DNA of 64,000 nucleotides from JAOUGY01 sp963825585 (GTDB lineage Bacteria > Actinomycetota > Acidimicrobiia > Spongiisociales > ZC4RG35). The stretch lies in assembly GCA_963825585.1 (NCBI GenBank), contig CAWGTX010000009.1, forward strand, positions 434,001-498,000, written 5' to 3'. Position numbers and translations under genes: made by a program. How positions within the stretch are numbered: position 1 is the stretch's first letter; each line of letters begins with the position of its first letter. This document shows positions 1 through 8,480 of the stretch, in pieces. A model generated the notes under the pieces. The model was given only the letters and a program-made list of their open reading frames with translations, was not told where the DNA came from and ran no database searches.

Positions 1-2
1 CC

Positions 3-317
3 GGTTCGGTGATTCTGGAGGAGGACACCGAGGGAGGGGTAGGGCGGATGTATGTCGTGCTCGACGGATCCGCCAAGGCGGAGATCGACGGCACGCCGGT
101 CGGTGAGTACGGCCCCGGCGATCACTTCGGTGAGATGAGTCTGCTCGACGGAGGCCCACGTTCGGCGACCGTCACGGCGGTTTCGGACATCTCTTTGGCC
201 GGCCTGGCGTCCTGGAATCTCCGGCCCATCCTGATGGAGGAGCCGTCGATCGCCATCCATCTGATCGAGGTGTTGGCCCAACGGCTGCGCGAGGCGAACC
301 GTCGGGGCGGAGATTGA
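3..317 (+). CDS. Cyclic-nucleotide-binding domain protein (5' end outside window)
   Basis: This is the C-terminal part of a cNMP-binding (Crp/cyclic-nucleotide gated) beta-barrel domain. The reading frame is already open at the left edge, so the start lies outside the window. The visible 104 residues hold the typical phosphate-binding cassette FGEMSLLDGGPRSATV, which includes the Gly-Glu and Arg-Ser-Ala residues that hold the cyclic phosphate and ribose in Crp relatives. A helix rich in Leu and Arg then ends the protein. No helix-turn-helix follows, so this is either a stand-alone sensor or the tail of a larger protein (transporter, kinase or phosphatase). The ligand cannot be told from the sequence. 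The dienelactone hydrolase gene follows 58 nt later on the same strand. Confidence 0.85.
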   Translation, partial: GSVILEEDTEGGVGRMYVVLDGSAKAEIDGTPVGEYGPGDHFGEMSLLDGGPRSATVTAVSDISLAGLASWNLRPILMEEPSIAIHLIEVLAQRLREANRRGGD

Positions 318-375
318 ACCGGCCGTCGCTCCCGGCGGCCCTCCCCGGTCACGACCGGCACTCCTCGGGAGCGGC

Positions 376-1098
376 ATGCCCGACCTGAAGCTGGAACTCC
401 CGGCCACAACCATCGACGGTTATCTGGCGCTCCCTGCCGGACCCGGGCCGTTCCCGGCGGTCGTGGTGCTTCACGAGGCGTTTGGCCTCAACGCAGACAT
501 CCGGCTGATCGCGGATCGGCTGGCGGCCGAAGGCTACGCGGCGGTGGCACCTGACCTGATCGAGGGCGGGCGGCTCGCATGCATGGCCCAGGCGATGAAG
601 GCGCTGCGTGAGGGTCGCGGGGTACTGGCCGACCTTGCCGAGGACGTGGTGGATTGGCTGGCGGCACGGGCTGACGTGGCGGCGGATCGGATCGGTGCGA
701 TCGGCTTCTGCATGGGAGGTGGGTTCGCCTACCTGCTCGGTCTCACCGGGAAGCTGGCTGCGGTGGCGCCCAACTACGGTCAGCCCCCCAGGGACCTGGA
801 GCGGCTGGAGGCTTCGTGTCCGGTGGTGGCCTCATACGGTGGCAAGGACAGGGTCTACCGCAAACACGCCGCCAGGGTGAAGGCTGCGCTGGATCTCGCC
901 GACGTCGCAAACGACGTGAAGCTCTACCCACGCGCAGGTCACTCGTTCCTGAACGACTCGGACGGTCATGCCCTCATCAAGGTTCTCGGCCGGCCGATCA
1001 TGGCGGTTGGGTACCACCCTGAGTCGGCCGACGATGCCTGGGTTCGCATCCTGGCGTTCTTCCAGACGTACCTGGACGCCCAGTCTCCTTCGCGGTAG
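376..1098 (+). CDS. Dienelactone hydrolase family protein
   Basis: A cytoplasmic alpha/beta-hydrolase of 240 residues, the usual dienelactone hydrolase length. The catalytic triad is visible: Cys112 in the nucleophile elbow GFCMGGG, Asp158 in YGGKDRVY and His189 in AGHSF. The Cys nucleophile, in place of Ser, is typical of carboxymethylenebutenolidase-like enzymes, which open lactone rings in aromatic degradation. Many members act on other small esters, and no catechol-pathway genes are nearby. The ATG at 376 follows a purine-rich GGGAG. The next gene has its own promoter only 38 nt after this stop, so the two are probably separate units. Confidence 0.85.
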   Translation: MPDLKLELPATTIDGYLALPAGPGPFPAVVVLHEAFGLNADIRLIADRLAAEGYAAVAPDLIEGGRLACMAQAMKALREGRGVLADLAEDVVDWLAARADVAADRIGAIGFCMGGGFAYLLGLTGKLAAVAPNYGQPPRDLERLEASCPVVASYGGKDRVYRKHAARVKAALDLADVANDVKLYPRAGHSFLNDSDGHALIKVLGRPIMAVGYHPESADDAWVRILAFFQTYLDAQSPSR

Positions 1099-1135
1099 AC
1101 AGGAGGCCCACTTCGAGCGTGCTCCTGATCCTGGG

Positions 1136-1174
1136 TTGACAACCTTCGTATCGTTCGATAAACTTCGAACGATA
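1136..1174 (+). promoter_or_regulatory. Sigma-70 promoter with embedded palindromic operator
   Basis: A consensus -35 TTGACA (1136-1141) lies exactly 17 nt before a -10 TAAACT (1159-1164). The -10 box is exactly the 6-nt spacer of a perfect 10+10 inverted repeat: TATCGTTCGA (1149-1158) and TCGAACGATA (1165-1174). A dimeric repressor on this palindrome would cover the -10 and transcription start (about 1171). The gene it controls encodes a winged-helix ArsR-type regulator, so autoregulation is the simplest reading. Confidence 0.8.
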
Positions 1175-1288
1175 GGAAGGATCAGAAACGCCACAACATA
1201 TCCCGCATCGCTCGATCTGGATCGTGCGACCAGGATCGCCACGAGCGGCGGTCGTGTGGCCAAGTGGCTTGGACCGGAGCGTGGAACC

Positions 1289-2389
1289 GTGACGACGTTG
1301 GAACCAATCGGAGCAGCCCACACCAGGCGGAGCCGTTTCGACGTGGTCGTGCAGCCCTGCTTCCTGCTCGACGTTGTACTGGCGCTGTGGACCGCACTCG
1401 GAGCCGATGAAAAGGTGGAGGCGCACGAACTCGGCAAGCGCTGGTTCGACGACCTGCGACGGCGGATCCCCCAGGATCTGATCGAGGAGTTGATCACGTT
1501 CGGTGGCGATTCGGGCAAGACGTGGACCGGCTGTATCGATTGGATCGCATCGGCACCGGATCCTTCGGACACGACCGCCACCATAGACTGGCTCGAGCGC
1601 AGCGAGTGGGCCGATCGACGCCGTGCGGTCCTCGCCGAGATGTGCTGGCAGGTGGACGTGACCGATCTCGACGCCGCCTCAACTGGTGACATCGACGCCA
1701 TCGGCCGCTGCCTGCTCCATGTCGATGAGCCGGACCGTGATGCTCTGGCACGATGGCTCACGTTCCCGGCCGAGGCGTTCCCGGCCCGGTTCGCGGCCGT
1801 CCTTCGGCGGATCGTGACCGAAGTGGTGCCCGAGGAGACCGTCAGTTGGCCCGACGTCCATCGGTGTTCGGTCGACGCCGTTCGGCCCCTGGTGGAGATC
1901 CTGGAACCTTCCGACCTGATCGAACGGGTCACCAACGGCATCGCCTATCAGATTCCGCTCGGCATCCGACGTCTGATTCTGATCCCGAGTGTCTCGCTTC
2001 GGCCATGGACGCTGACGCACGAGTTGGGGGACACGATCTATGTGTTCTACCCGGTTGGTGACGAGCACATCGCAGCCGATCCCGGAGCACCGCCCCAATG
2101 GCTCGTCCGGTTCCACAAGGCGCTCGGAGACGAACGTCGCATGCGGATGCTGCGTCGACTCGCCGAAGGCCCGGCCGGGTTGACAGAACTCACCGAGACC
2201 ATGGGCCTGGCCAAGTCGACGGTCTTCCACCACGTGGGGATCCTGCGTGCCGCCGGTCTCCTCAGAGTCCATGTGGCAACGGCAACCGACGCCACGCTCA
2301 CGTACAGCTTGCGCCGTGAGGCGCTCTCGACCGCCGCCGAATTCACCGATCGGTATCTCGGCGGCGACCGCACAGGAGGAACATCATGA
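1289..2389 (+). CDS. ArsR-type winged-helix transcriptional regulator with large N-terminal domain
   Basis: About 366 residues. The N-terminal 260 or so form a mostly helical domain of unknown ligand, as in the DUF5937-type ArsR regulators. The last 100 carry a winged helix-turn-helix starting at KALGDERRMRML, about residue 272, with a recognition helix near AKSTVFHHVGILRAAGLL. No metal-binding Cys pair like that of classical ArsR is visible. The frame is open much further upstream, but the promoter at 1136-1164 places the mRNA start near 1171, so the GTG at 1289 (GGAG ten nt upstream) or the GTG at 1256 is the likely start. The palindrome over its own -10 suggests autorepression. It ends in an ATGA overlap with a small gene. 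Confidence 0.75.
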   Translation: MTTLEPIGAAHTRRSRFDVVVQPCFLLDVVLALWTALGADEKVEAHELGKRWFDDLRRRIPQDLIEELITFGGDSGKTWTGCIDWIASAPDPSDTTATIDWLERSEWADRRRAVLAEMCWQVDVTDLDAASTGDIDAIGRCLLHVDEPDRDALARWLTFPAEAFPARFAAVLRRIVTEVVPEETVSWPDVHRCSVDAVRPLVEILEPSDLIERVTNGIAYQIPLGIRRLILIPSVSLRPWTLTHELGDTIYVFYPVGDEHIAADPGAPPQWLVRFHKALGDERRMRMLRRLAEGPAGLTELTETMGLAKSTVFHHVGILRAAGLLRVHVATATDATLTYSLRREALSTAAEFTDRYLGGDRTGGTS

Positions 2390-2598
2390 ACGGATTCGGA
2401 GAACTACCCAGTAGCGGAATCGGGTCGACGGCCATGGCCCGATCGGTCAGGGTCGATGCGGAGATGCGCAGTCGCCGGCCGAAGGGCCGGCCCGACTCCA
2501 TGCGATACACCGTCGGACGGCGCATCGTTGCGGCCGGTTCCTGGGTGATGGGAGTCGAGGTCGACATCCCCGATCGCAATTGCGCTCAGCCCGCCTGA
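2386..2598 (+). CDS. Small hypothetical protein coupled to the ArsR-type regulator
   Basis: A 70-residue basic protein that I do not recognise. The ATG overlaps the regulator's stop codon (ATGA at 2386-2389) and a strong AGGAGG lies about 8 nt upstream, so translation is coupled and the gene is likely real. It has several Arg-rich stretches (MRSRRPKGRP), a Gly/Ala-Val segment RRIVAAGSWVMGVEVDIPD and no clear membrane helix. Being under the same operator as the regulator, it may belong to the regulated response. Its 3' end overlaps the convergent zinc-ribbon gene by 13 bp. Confidence 0.55.
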   Translation: MNGFGELPSSGIGSTAMARSVRVDAEMRSRRPKGRPDSMRYTVGRRIVAAGSWVMGVEVDIPDRNCAQPA

Positions 2599-2786
2599 TC
2601 GATCGGCTGGTCACCGGCCGCAGCGTCATCGTCGTCCTCGATCACGACGTCGAAGCGCTCCAGGCAGTCCGCGCACCGATAGGCGATCACCACACCGGGC
2701 TCGGGTTCCTCGTCCGGTGGCAGAAAGCCGATGCGAGAGGCCACGCCACCACAATCGATGCAGGTGAACTGGTCCGGGATCTCCAT
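2586..2786 (-). CDS. Small CxxC zinc-ribbon protein
   Basis: A 66-residue protein with two CxxC knuckles, CIDC near residue 9 and CADC near residue 38, a typical zinc-ribbon spacing. An acidic tail (VIEDDDDAAAGD) follows. Function is unknown; such ribbons often bind nucleic acid or a protein partner. The region just upstream (2803-2870) is a heptad repeat tract with no obvious promoter box. Confidence 0.6.
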   Translation of the reverse strand: MEIPDQFTCIDCGGVASRIGFLPPDEEPEPGVVIAYRCADCLERFDVVIEDDDDAAAGDQPIDQAG

Positions 2787-2802
2787 ACCTCCACCCTACG
2801 CC

Positions 2803-2870
2803 ACTTCGCCGACGAGCGACGAGCGGCGAGCTGCCAGTTGCCAGCTGCCAGCCAGAATGGCCTCGATGCT
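2803..2870. repeat. Heptanucleotide repeat tract, copy 1
   Basis: Non-coding tract of GAGCGAC/GAGCGGC heptads running into TGCCAGT/TGCCAGC heptads and then CCAGAATGGC-CTCGATGCTCGATG. The same string of motifs recurs at 57390-57466 in the same orientation. Confidence 0.75.
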
Positions 2871-2896
2871 CGATGACCTGTCGACCCGTGCGCGAA

Positions 2897-2924
2897 GAAG
2901 TCCCGGCCGCACGGCCGGGACTTC
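2897..2924 (-). terminator. Hairpin downstream of nhaA
   Basis: A perfect inverted repeat, GAAGTCCCGGCCG (2897-2909) and CGGCCGGGACTTC (2912-2924), lies 25 nt beyond the nhaA stop. It lacks a U tract, so it may be an actinobacterial-type U-less terminator or an mRNA 3'-end stabiliser. Confidence 0.65.
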
Positions 2925-2948
2925 TCGACATTGGGCCTGAACGCAGGG

Positions 2949-4355
2949 TCAGGTGTGAGCCGGGGCTGCGTCCTCAGGGAAAGGGACCTCCGACTCCTCC
3001 TCTTCGGCCACCGGTTTGGTTGTCCCGAGGATGATCGAGCCGATGACGGCCGAGACGATCGAGCCGGCGAAGATGCCCACCTTGGCCTCGTCGGCGATGA
3101 CTGGATCGGTGAAGGCGAGCGCCGTGATGAACAGGGCCACCGTGAATCCGATGCCCGCCATGGTGGCGACACCCACGATCTGCCTCCAGTTGGTCGCCTT
3201 GGGGAGTCTGCCCAACCCGGTCTTCACGGCGATGAAGCTGAACAGAGTGATGCCGACGGTCTTGCCGACGACCAAGCCGAGCGCCACACCGAGCGCGGGT
3301 GCGCTGGTGAGTGCGTCGACGATGCTTCCCTCGAACCGGACCCCGGCGTTGGCCAGCGCGAACAGGGGGATGATCAGGAAGGCGCTCCACGCAGCGAGGC
3401 GATGCTCGTTGCGGATGAGTGGTGCCACCGACTCCCGGGAGATCTCGGCCAGAACCAGCGCTTCGTGATCGGCGTGTTCGCGGTCCTCGGCAGTGTCGCT
3501 GTCGGTCGGGTAGGTGTCGAGAACCTGACGGGCCTTGCGGTCGAACTCCCGCACCGAGTACATCGGACGGGCCGGCGTGAGGAATCCGAGTGCGACGCCG
3601 GCCAAGGTGGCATGGACGCCCGACTCCAGCACGAAGTACCAGATGGCGAATCCCATCGGCACGTACAGCATGTAGCTGCGAATCCCGGCGCGGCCGGCGG
3701 CCCACACCAGGAACAGTCCCGCCAGGGCGGCTGCCAGCCAGCCCAAGCTCAGGTCGGCGGTGTAGAAGACAGCGATCACCAGGATGCCACCGAGGTCATC
3801 GACGATGGCCAGCGCCAGCAGGAACAGCTTGGCGCCCGAGGGAACCCGCTTGCCCAGCAGTGAGATCACCCCGAGCGAGAAGGCGATGTCGGTGGCCATC
3901 GGAACGCCCCATCCCCGCAACGCCTCGGGGTTTCCCGAGTTCATGGCGGCGAAGATGAGCGCCGGCATGATCATGCCGCCCAGTGCGGCCATCACCGGCA
4001 GCATGGCCGCCTTGCGGTCGCGCAGTTCGCCGAGCACGAGTTCGCGCTTGATCTCGAGGCCGACCACGAAGAAGAAGATCGCCATCAGGCCGTCGTTGAT
4101 CAGATGCCCGAGCGACTCCTCGAGATGGAACGAGCCCAACTCCAGGAGGAAGTGGGTGTGGAGGAACTCGAAGTAGGTCTCGCCGAAGCTGGCGTTGGCC
4201 CACATCACCGCGATGACGGCGGCGATCAGCATGATGATGCCGGACGCGGCCTCGATCCGCATGAAGTTTTGGATCGGTCTCACGAACCGCGACGGAATGA
4301 ACTGATCCGAGTGGATCCACGTCTTGTGGACCTGCTCGTGCTCTTCGACGACCAT
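2949..4355 (-). CDS. nhaA: Na+/H+ antiporter NhaA
   Basis: Membrane antiporter that exports Na+ (or Li+) in exchange for protons. About 468 residues, with 11-12 hydrophobic segments. The ion-binding signatures are present: MATDIAFSLGV (the Asp of helix IV) and AIVDDLGGILVI (the Asp pair of helix V). A hydrophilic N-terminal stretch of about 45 residues and an acidic tail (EEEESEVPFPED) make it longer than E. coli NhaA (388), as is common in actinobacteria. The ATG at 4355 follows AGAGG. It starts 17 nt after the aldolase stop, so the two are probably co-transcribed, and the hairpin at 2897-2924 ends the unit. Confidence 0.95.
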   Translation of the reverse strand: MVVEEHEQVHKTWIHSDQFIPSRFVRPIQNFMRIEAASGIIMLIAAVIAVMWANASFGETYFEFLHTHFLLELGSFHLEESLGHLINDGLMAIFFFVVGLEIKRELVLGELRDRKAAMLPVMAALGGMIMPALIFAAMNSGNPEALRGWGVPMATDIAFSLGVISLLGKRVPSGAKLFLLALAIVDDLGGILVIAVFYTADLSLGWLAAALAGLFLVWAAGRAGIRSYMLYVPMGFAIWYFVLESGVHATLAGVALGFLTPARPMYSVREFDRKARQVLDTYPTDSDTAEDREHADHEALVLAEISRESVAPLIRNEHRLAAWSAFLIIPLFALANAGVRFEGSIVDALTSAPALGVALGLVVGKTVGITLFSFIAVKTGLGRLPKATNWRQIVGVATMAGIGFTVALFITALAFTDPVIADEAKVGIFAGSIVSAVIGSIILGTTKPVAEEEESEVPFPEDAAPAHT

Positions 4356-4372
4356 TTCGACCTCTCGGGTGT

Positions 4373-5404
4373 TCAGGCGTGCAATGTCTTCCCGGCCGAT
4401 TTGAGGTCGGCGCAGGCTGCGACCACCCGTTCGGTCATTCCGGCTTCCGCCTTCTTCATGTACGAGCGGGGGTCGTATGTCTTCTTGTCGCCAACTTCCC
4501 CGTCTACTTTCAGAACTCCGGAATAGTTTGTGAACATGTGATCGACCACCGGTCGCGTGAATGCGTACTGCGTATCGGTGTCGATGTTCATCTTCACCAC
4601 GCCGTAGCCGAGGGTCTCGTGGATCTCGTCGAGGCTCGAGCCGCTGCCACCGTGGAAGACGAGATAGTGGCGACCCGCCTTGCCGTACTTCTCCTCCATC
4701 GCCTGCTGCCCGTCGCGGAGGATGGTCGGGCGCAGCTGGACCGCTCCAGGTTTGTAGACGCCGTGGACGTTTCCGAACACCGCGGCGAGCAGGTAGCGGC
4801 CCCGCTCTCCGGTTCCGAGCACTTCGGCGGTGCGAATCATGTCGGCGGGAGAGGTGTAGAGCTTGGTGCGGTCGATGTCCTCGTTGTCGATGGCGTCTTC
4901 GACGCCTCCCACGATCCCGATCTCCAGCTCCAGCACGATGTCGACGTCGGCGCATTCGTCGAGCAGGGCCGAGGCGAGTGCCAGGTTCTCCTCGAGAGGG
5001 AGCTCGGATGCGTCGAGCATGTGACTCTGGAAGAGCGGGCCCTTTCCTCCTGCCTTGCGTCGACGGGACACCTCGAGCAGGGGACGGATGTACTTGTCCA
5101 CCTTGTCGGGCTGGCAGTGGTCGGTGTGGAGAGCGATGTTGACGGGGTACCGCTCGGCCACGACGTGGGCGAACTCGGCGAGTGCGGCGGCACCCAGCGG
5201 CATGTCCTTGTGGCGAAGCCCCGAGAGGAACTCGGCGCCACCGGTGGAGATCTGCACGATGCCGTCGGATCCCGCCTCGGCGAAGCCGTTCATGGCGCCG
5301 TGGAGTGCCTCGCTGGAGGTCACGTTGATCGCCGGATAGGCGTAGCCACCGTCGCGGGCGGCGTCGAACATGGCGCGATAGGTTTCAGGGCTGGCGATCG
5401 GCAT
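4373..5404 (-). CDS. fbaA: Class II fructose-bisphosphate aldolase
   Basis: Zinc-dependent aldolase that cleaves fructose-1,6-bisphosphate into DHAP and glyceraldehyde-3-phosphate in glycolysis and gluconeogenesis. 343 residues, starting MPIASPETYRAMF like mycobacterial Fba. Visible signatures are the zinc and substrate stretch NIALHTDHCQ, SHMLDASELPLEEN, FGNVHGVYKPG and the phosphate loop FHGGSGSS with MNIDTDTQYAFTR. The ATG at 5404 follows AGGAGG. Linkage to nhaA is positional only. Confidence 0.95.
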   Translation of the reverse strand: MPIASPETYRAMFDAARDGGYAYPAINVTSSEALHGAMNGFAEAGSDGIVQISTGGAEFLSGLRHKDMPLGAAALAEFAHVVAERYPVNIALHTDHCQPDKVDKYIRPLLEVSRRRKAGGKGPLFQSHMLDASELPLEENLALASALLDECADVDIVLELEIGIVGGVEDAIDNEDIDRTKLYTSPADMIRTAEVLGTGERGRYLLAAVFGNVHGVYKPGAVQLRPTILRDGQQAMEEKYGKAGRHYLVFHGGSGSSLDEIHETLGYGVVKMNIDTDTQYAFTRPVVDHMFTNYSGVLKVDGEVGDKKTYDPRSYMKKAEAGMTERVVAACADLKSAGKTLHA

Positions 5405-5462
5405 GAATCCTCCTGGTCTGTCCGCGCGAAAGCTAGTCGACCTTTGAGGGCACGCAGCCGTT

Positions 5463-5894
5463 TCAGGCGGCGGTTGCGGCCTGGGGGGTGGCCTTGGCAG
5501 GCCGGGTCCACACGAACCAGATGGCGAAGAGGCCAACGAACCCGATGAGGCTGCGGACTTCGACGCTGTCTGTCAGGAGTCCGGCCGAGAGCGCGAGCGA
5601 GAAGAGGATGCCGACGGTCGCCTGGACCTTGGTTGCGCGGGTGAGCCCGCCCTCGTAGCGGCTGAGGATCCGCTGGATGAACAACCGGCTTCGTAGCCAG
5701 GTCTCGAACCGCGGTGATGAGCGTGCGAAGAAGAACAGGGCGAGCACGACCAGGTCGGCGGTCGGGATGCCGGGAAGGAAACTGAATGCCACTCCTACCA
5801 GACAAACGGTCCCCAGAACGAAGAACGCCGCCCGCGTCAGCATGCTTCTCGGCTGCGCCGGGGCCTGAGCTGAAACCGTCATGGTTGGCACCAT
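5463..5894 (-). CDS. DUF454 (YbaN-like) inner-membrane protein
   Basis: About 143 residues with the YbaN/DUF454 layout: a short N-terminus, two close hydrophobic helices around RAAFFVLGTVCLVGVAFSFLP and PTADLVVLALFFFARSS, a basic amphipathic stretch (RFETWLRSRLFIQRILSRYE) and two more helices near the C-terminus. Function in the family is unknown. Starts at 5894 (MVPTM) and 5882 (MTVSA) are both possible, and the frame is open to 5933; none has a good Shine-Dalgarno. Confidence 0.75.
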   Translation of the reverse strand: MVPTMTVSAQAPAQPRSMLTRAAFFVLGTVCLVGVAFSFLPGIPTADLVVLALFFFARSSPRFETWLRSRLFIQRILSRYEGGLTRATKVQATVGILFSLALSAGLLTDSVEVRSLIGFVGLFAIWFVWTRPAKATPQAATAA

Positions 5895-5975
5895 ATTCTC
5901 GTCGGTACGGACAGCGAGTCGGAAAAGGCGCATTGGGCCGAAACGCCGTCGCCAACGGGCCGGGGCCTGGGTCGG

Positions 5976-7217
5976 TCAGGTGCGGGAAGCGATGACGGTC
6001 GTCTCCAGGAAGGCCAGGATCCGAGTGGTCGCCGCTCGGGTGCGGGCCGAGGCGATGGCGTCGAAGGCATGCTGGGCACCGATCACCTCGAGGTATTCGA
6101 CCGGCTGTGTCGATGCCTCGCGCAGCGCTGCCACGAAGATGTGGGCTTCACGGGGCGGCACCAGTGAGTCGTTCCCGCCGTGGACCACCAGGAACGGTGG
6201 TGCATGTGATCCGACCTGGTCGAGCGGGGAGGCGAGGGCGTAGCGGGCCGGGTCCTCGTGGGGGTGGGACTTCATCACGTCGCGGGGGATCAGCGGCCAG
6301 TCCCAGCGAGCGCCGTTGCGGTTCACGAAGTCGAATATGGCGTACAGCGGGATGCAGCTTCTGACCGAGGTGTCGGCCTCCTCGAATCCGGGTTGCAACT
6401 CCGGTCGGTTGGCGGTGAGCGCTGCCAGCGCAGCCAAATGCCCGCCGGCCGAGCCTCCGCCGATGGCGAGCCGGTTCGGGTCGAGCCCGAGGGTTCCGCC
6501 CTCGGATCGAATCCATGCCAGCGCCCGCTTCACGCCGATCAGATGGTCGGGAAAGGTGGCTGCCGGTGACAGTGGGTAGCGGATGGTCGCCACCGCCCAC
6601 CCCGATCTGGCGAGGGAGTGGAACATCGCCCGTCCTGCCGTGTGCGGATCGCCACCACGCCAGCTTCCGCCGTGCAGGTACACCAGCACCGGCGTCGGTC
6701 CGTTCCGATCGCGAGCACGGTAGAGATCGAGTGTGAGGTCGCCGTGGTACGGGATGTCGGTGAGGAGTTCCAGGTCATCGGGCAGTGTCGGTCGTCCCAG
6801 CACGCGGCCAGCGAAGCCCGAGATCGGCGGGATGGGCCCGATTGCCTGGCCGCGAGCTCTGCCCATGCGGAGGAACTGGGGGAGAAGTGTCAGTTGGGCA
6901 ACCGAGAGGACGCCGAGGGCACCCACACCCGCCGGTGTCTCGAGGGCGCCGAGAGCGGTGAATCCGGCGGTGACCATCAGCCGCACCACGAACACGGTGG
7001 TGGCCAATTCCGAGACGATCATGCCGGGCAGCCACAACGGCGGGAACCGAGTGCCCGGTGCGACCGGTCTGCGCAGGGCGTTGACGCTGTTGAACAGCGA
7101 CACGCCGGCGTAGGTCAGGAAGAGGGCTGCGATCACCCGGGCAGTTTCGTCCTGGCGCGGCCGTAGCTGAAGTCGCCCCTGAATCGCCGCCGGAACCACC
7201 CGGAGTTCGGAACGCAT
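5976..7217 (-). CDS. Membrane-anchored alpha/beta-hydrolase (esterase/lipase)
   Basis: About 413 residues. The first 130 contain three to four hydrophobic segments, and the rest is an HSL/BD-FAE-type esterase. Catalytic features are the oxyanion motif LHGGSWRGG, the nucleophile elbow IGGGSAGG, the acid loop VHGGNDSLVP and the His in GAQHAFD. It probably acts on short acyl esters at the membrane; the substrate is unknown. Divergent from the MFS gene with a very short intergenic region. Confidence 0.8.
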   Translation of the reverse strand: MRSELRVVPAAIQGRLQLRPRQDETARVIAALFLTYAGVSLFNSVNALRRPVAPGTRFPPLWLPGMIVSELATTVFVVRLMVTAGFTALGALETPAGVGALGVLSVAQLTLLPQFLRMGRARGQAIGPIPPISGFAGRVLGRPTLPDDLELLTDIPYHGDLTLDLYRARDRNGPTPVLVYLHGGSWRGGDPHTAGRAMFHSLARSGWAVATIRYPLSPAATFPDHLIGVKRALAWIRSEGGTLGLDPNRLAIGGGSAGGHLAALAALTANRPELQPGFEEADTSVRSCIPLYAIFDFVNRNGARWDWPLIPRDVMKSHPHEDPARYALASPLDQVGSHAPPFLVVHGGNDSLVPPREAHIFVAALREASTQPVEYLEVIGAQHAFDAIASARTRAATTRILAFLETTVIASRT

Positions 7218-7249
7218 CGACCGTTCCCGAGGGGATCTACCGTGTGGCG

Positions 7250-8419
7250 GTGCGAACCCACTCCCGAGCGCTGACGTTCGTCATGGTGATCGCGATGGCG
7301 TCATCGACGTTCGCTCTCGCGGTCATCTCCGCGCTCTCCGCCGACATCATCGATGAGTTCGCCATCAGCCGGGAGCAGTTGGGGCTGCTGGTGACGGCGG
7401 CCGCCTTCACCGGGGCGGCGCTCGCCCCCATCCTGGGGCCCTTGGCGGACCGCTTGGGGGCGAGGTCCGCCACGTTCTTCTCTCTGCTGTCATCGGCCAC
7501 CGGCTTGTTGGCGATGAGCGTGGCACCGGACTTCGTGTGGCTGGCAGGTGCGGCCCTCCTCGCCGGTGTCCCGCAGGCGGTGACCAACCCGGCCACCAAC
7601 ATGTTGGTCCTGGCCCATGTCGCCGAGGGCAAGCGTGGGGTCGTCACCGGCATCAAGCAGTCCGGGGTGCAGGCCGGCAACGCACTCGGAGGTCTGGTGC
7701 TTCCGCCGATCGCGCTGCTGGCCGGTTGGCGGTGGGGTGTGGTCGCGGCGGTGCTCGTCCCATTGGTCGGGGTCGTCGTCGCCCGCAGGGTGGTCCCGAT
7801 AGCCGCGAACCCCGGCGAGCGGTCCCCTCGACGGCGCGATCGGGCGCCCATCGGTGTCTCGCGTCTGGCGGTGTACGGGTTCCTGCTCGGCGTCGGTGGC
7901 ACCGCCGTCTCCACGTATCTTCCGTTGTTCGGCCAGGAGGAACTCGGGCTGTCCCCGGTGGTGGCGGGGGCGACGCTGGCGGTGATGGGGATCACCGGGG
8001 TGGTGGGGCGCATCGCATGGGGGAGGATGGCGGAAGTGTGGCTGGGAGCCGACCGGGCGCTGGCGATCGTGGCCGGACTGTCATGCCTCGTCGGCGTTGG
8101 CCTGGTGATGTCGCCGGTTCTCGGGGCCTGGGTCGTGTGGCCGGTGGCGGTCCTGACCGGGCTCAGCGCCTCGTCGTGGAACACACTCGGGATGTTGTCC
8201 ATCATCCAACAGGTCCCCAAGGAGTCCACCGGTCGTGCCTCGGGAACGCTCATGATGGGCTTCCTGGGCGGGGTCGGGTTGGGGGCGCCGATGTTCGGCC
8301 GCTCCGTCGACGCATTCGGGGACTACCGACAGGGATGGGTGGCGGTGACGCTCGTCTTCGCCGCAGCCCTGCTCCTGATGCTGCCGGCGGCCCGACGGAG
8401 GGTGATGGTGGCGGCCTGA
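7250..8419 (+). CDS. Major facilitator superfamily transporter
   Basis: About 389 residues with 12 predicted helices. The MFS motif A-like loop GPLADRLGARSATF sits between helices 2 and 3, and its counterpart WGRMAEVWLGADRAL lies in the second half. Substrate unknown; the sugar/drug-type layout suggests efflux or uptake of a small molecule. GTG codons occur at 7244 and 7250. I prefer 7250 because a TACCGT box (7238-7243) lies exactly 6 nt before it and there is no Shine-Dalgarno, the leaderless pattern seen across this window. A strong terminator follows. Confidence 0.85.
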   Translation: MRTHSRALTFVMVIAMASSTFALAVISALSADIIDEFAISREQLGLLVTAAAFTGAALAPILGPLADRLGARSATFFSLLSSATGLLAMSVAPDFVWLAGAALLAGVPQAVTNPATNMLVLAHVAEGKRGVVTGIKQSGVQAGNALGGLVLPPIALLAGWRWGVVAAVLVPLVGVVVARRVVPIAANPGERSPRRRDRAPIGVSRLAVYGFLLGVGGTAVSTYLPLFGQEELGLSPVVAGATLAVMGITGVVGRIAWGRMAEVWLGADRALAIVAGLSCLVGVGLVMSPVLGAWVVWPVAVLTGLSASSWNTLGMLSIIQQVPKESTGRASGTLMMGFLGGVGLGAPMFGRSVDAFGDYRQGWVAVTLVFAAALLLMLPAARRRVMVAA

Positions 8420-8420
8420 G

Positions 8421-8463
8421 AACGGGTAGAAGGGGACGCTGATGGCGTCCCCTTCTACCCGTT
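8421..8463. terminator. Bidirectional terminator hairpin
   Basis: A perfect 19-bp stem (8421-8439 with 8445-8463; left arm AACGGGTAGAAGGGGACGC) with a TGATG loop fills the gap between two convergent stops (8419 on +, 8481 on -). It can serve both genes. Confidence 0.85.
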
Positions 8464-8480
8464 GGTGTCTCGAGAGGCCG

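Noticed and set aside
968..1288. Longer start for the ArsR-type regulator
   Set aside because: It would overlap the hydrolase gene and lie upstream of the promoter at 1136-1164.
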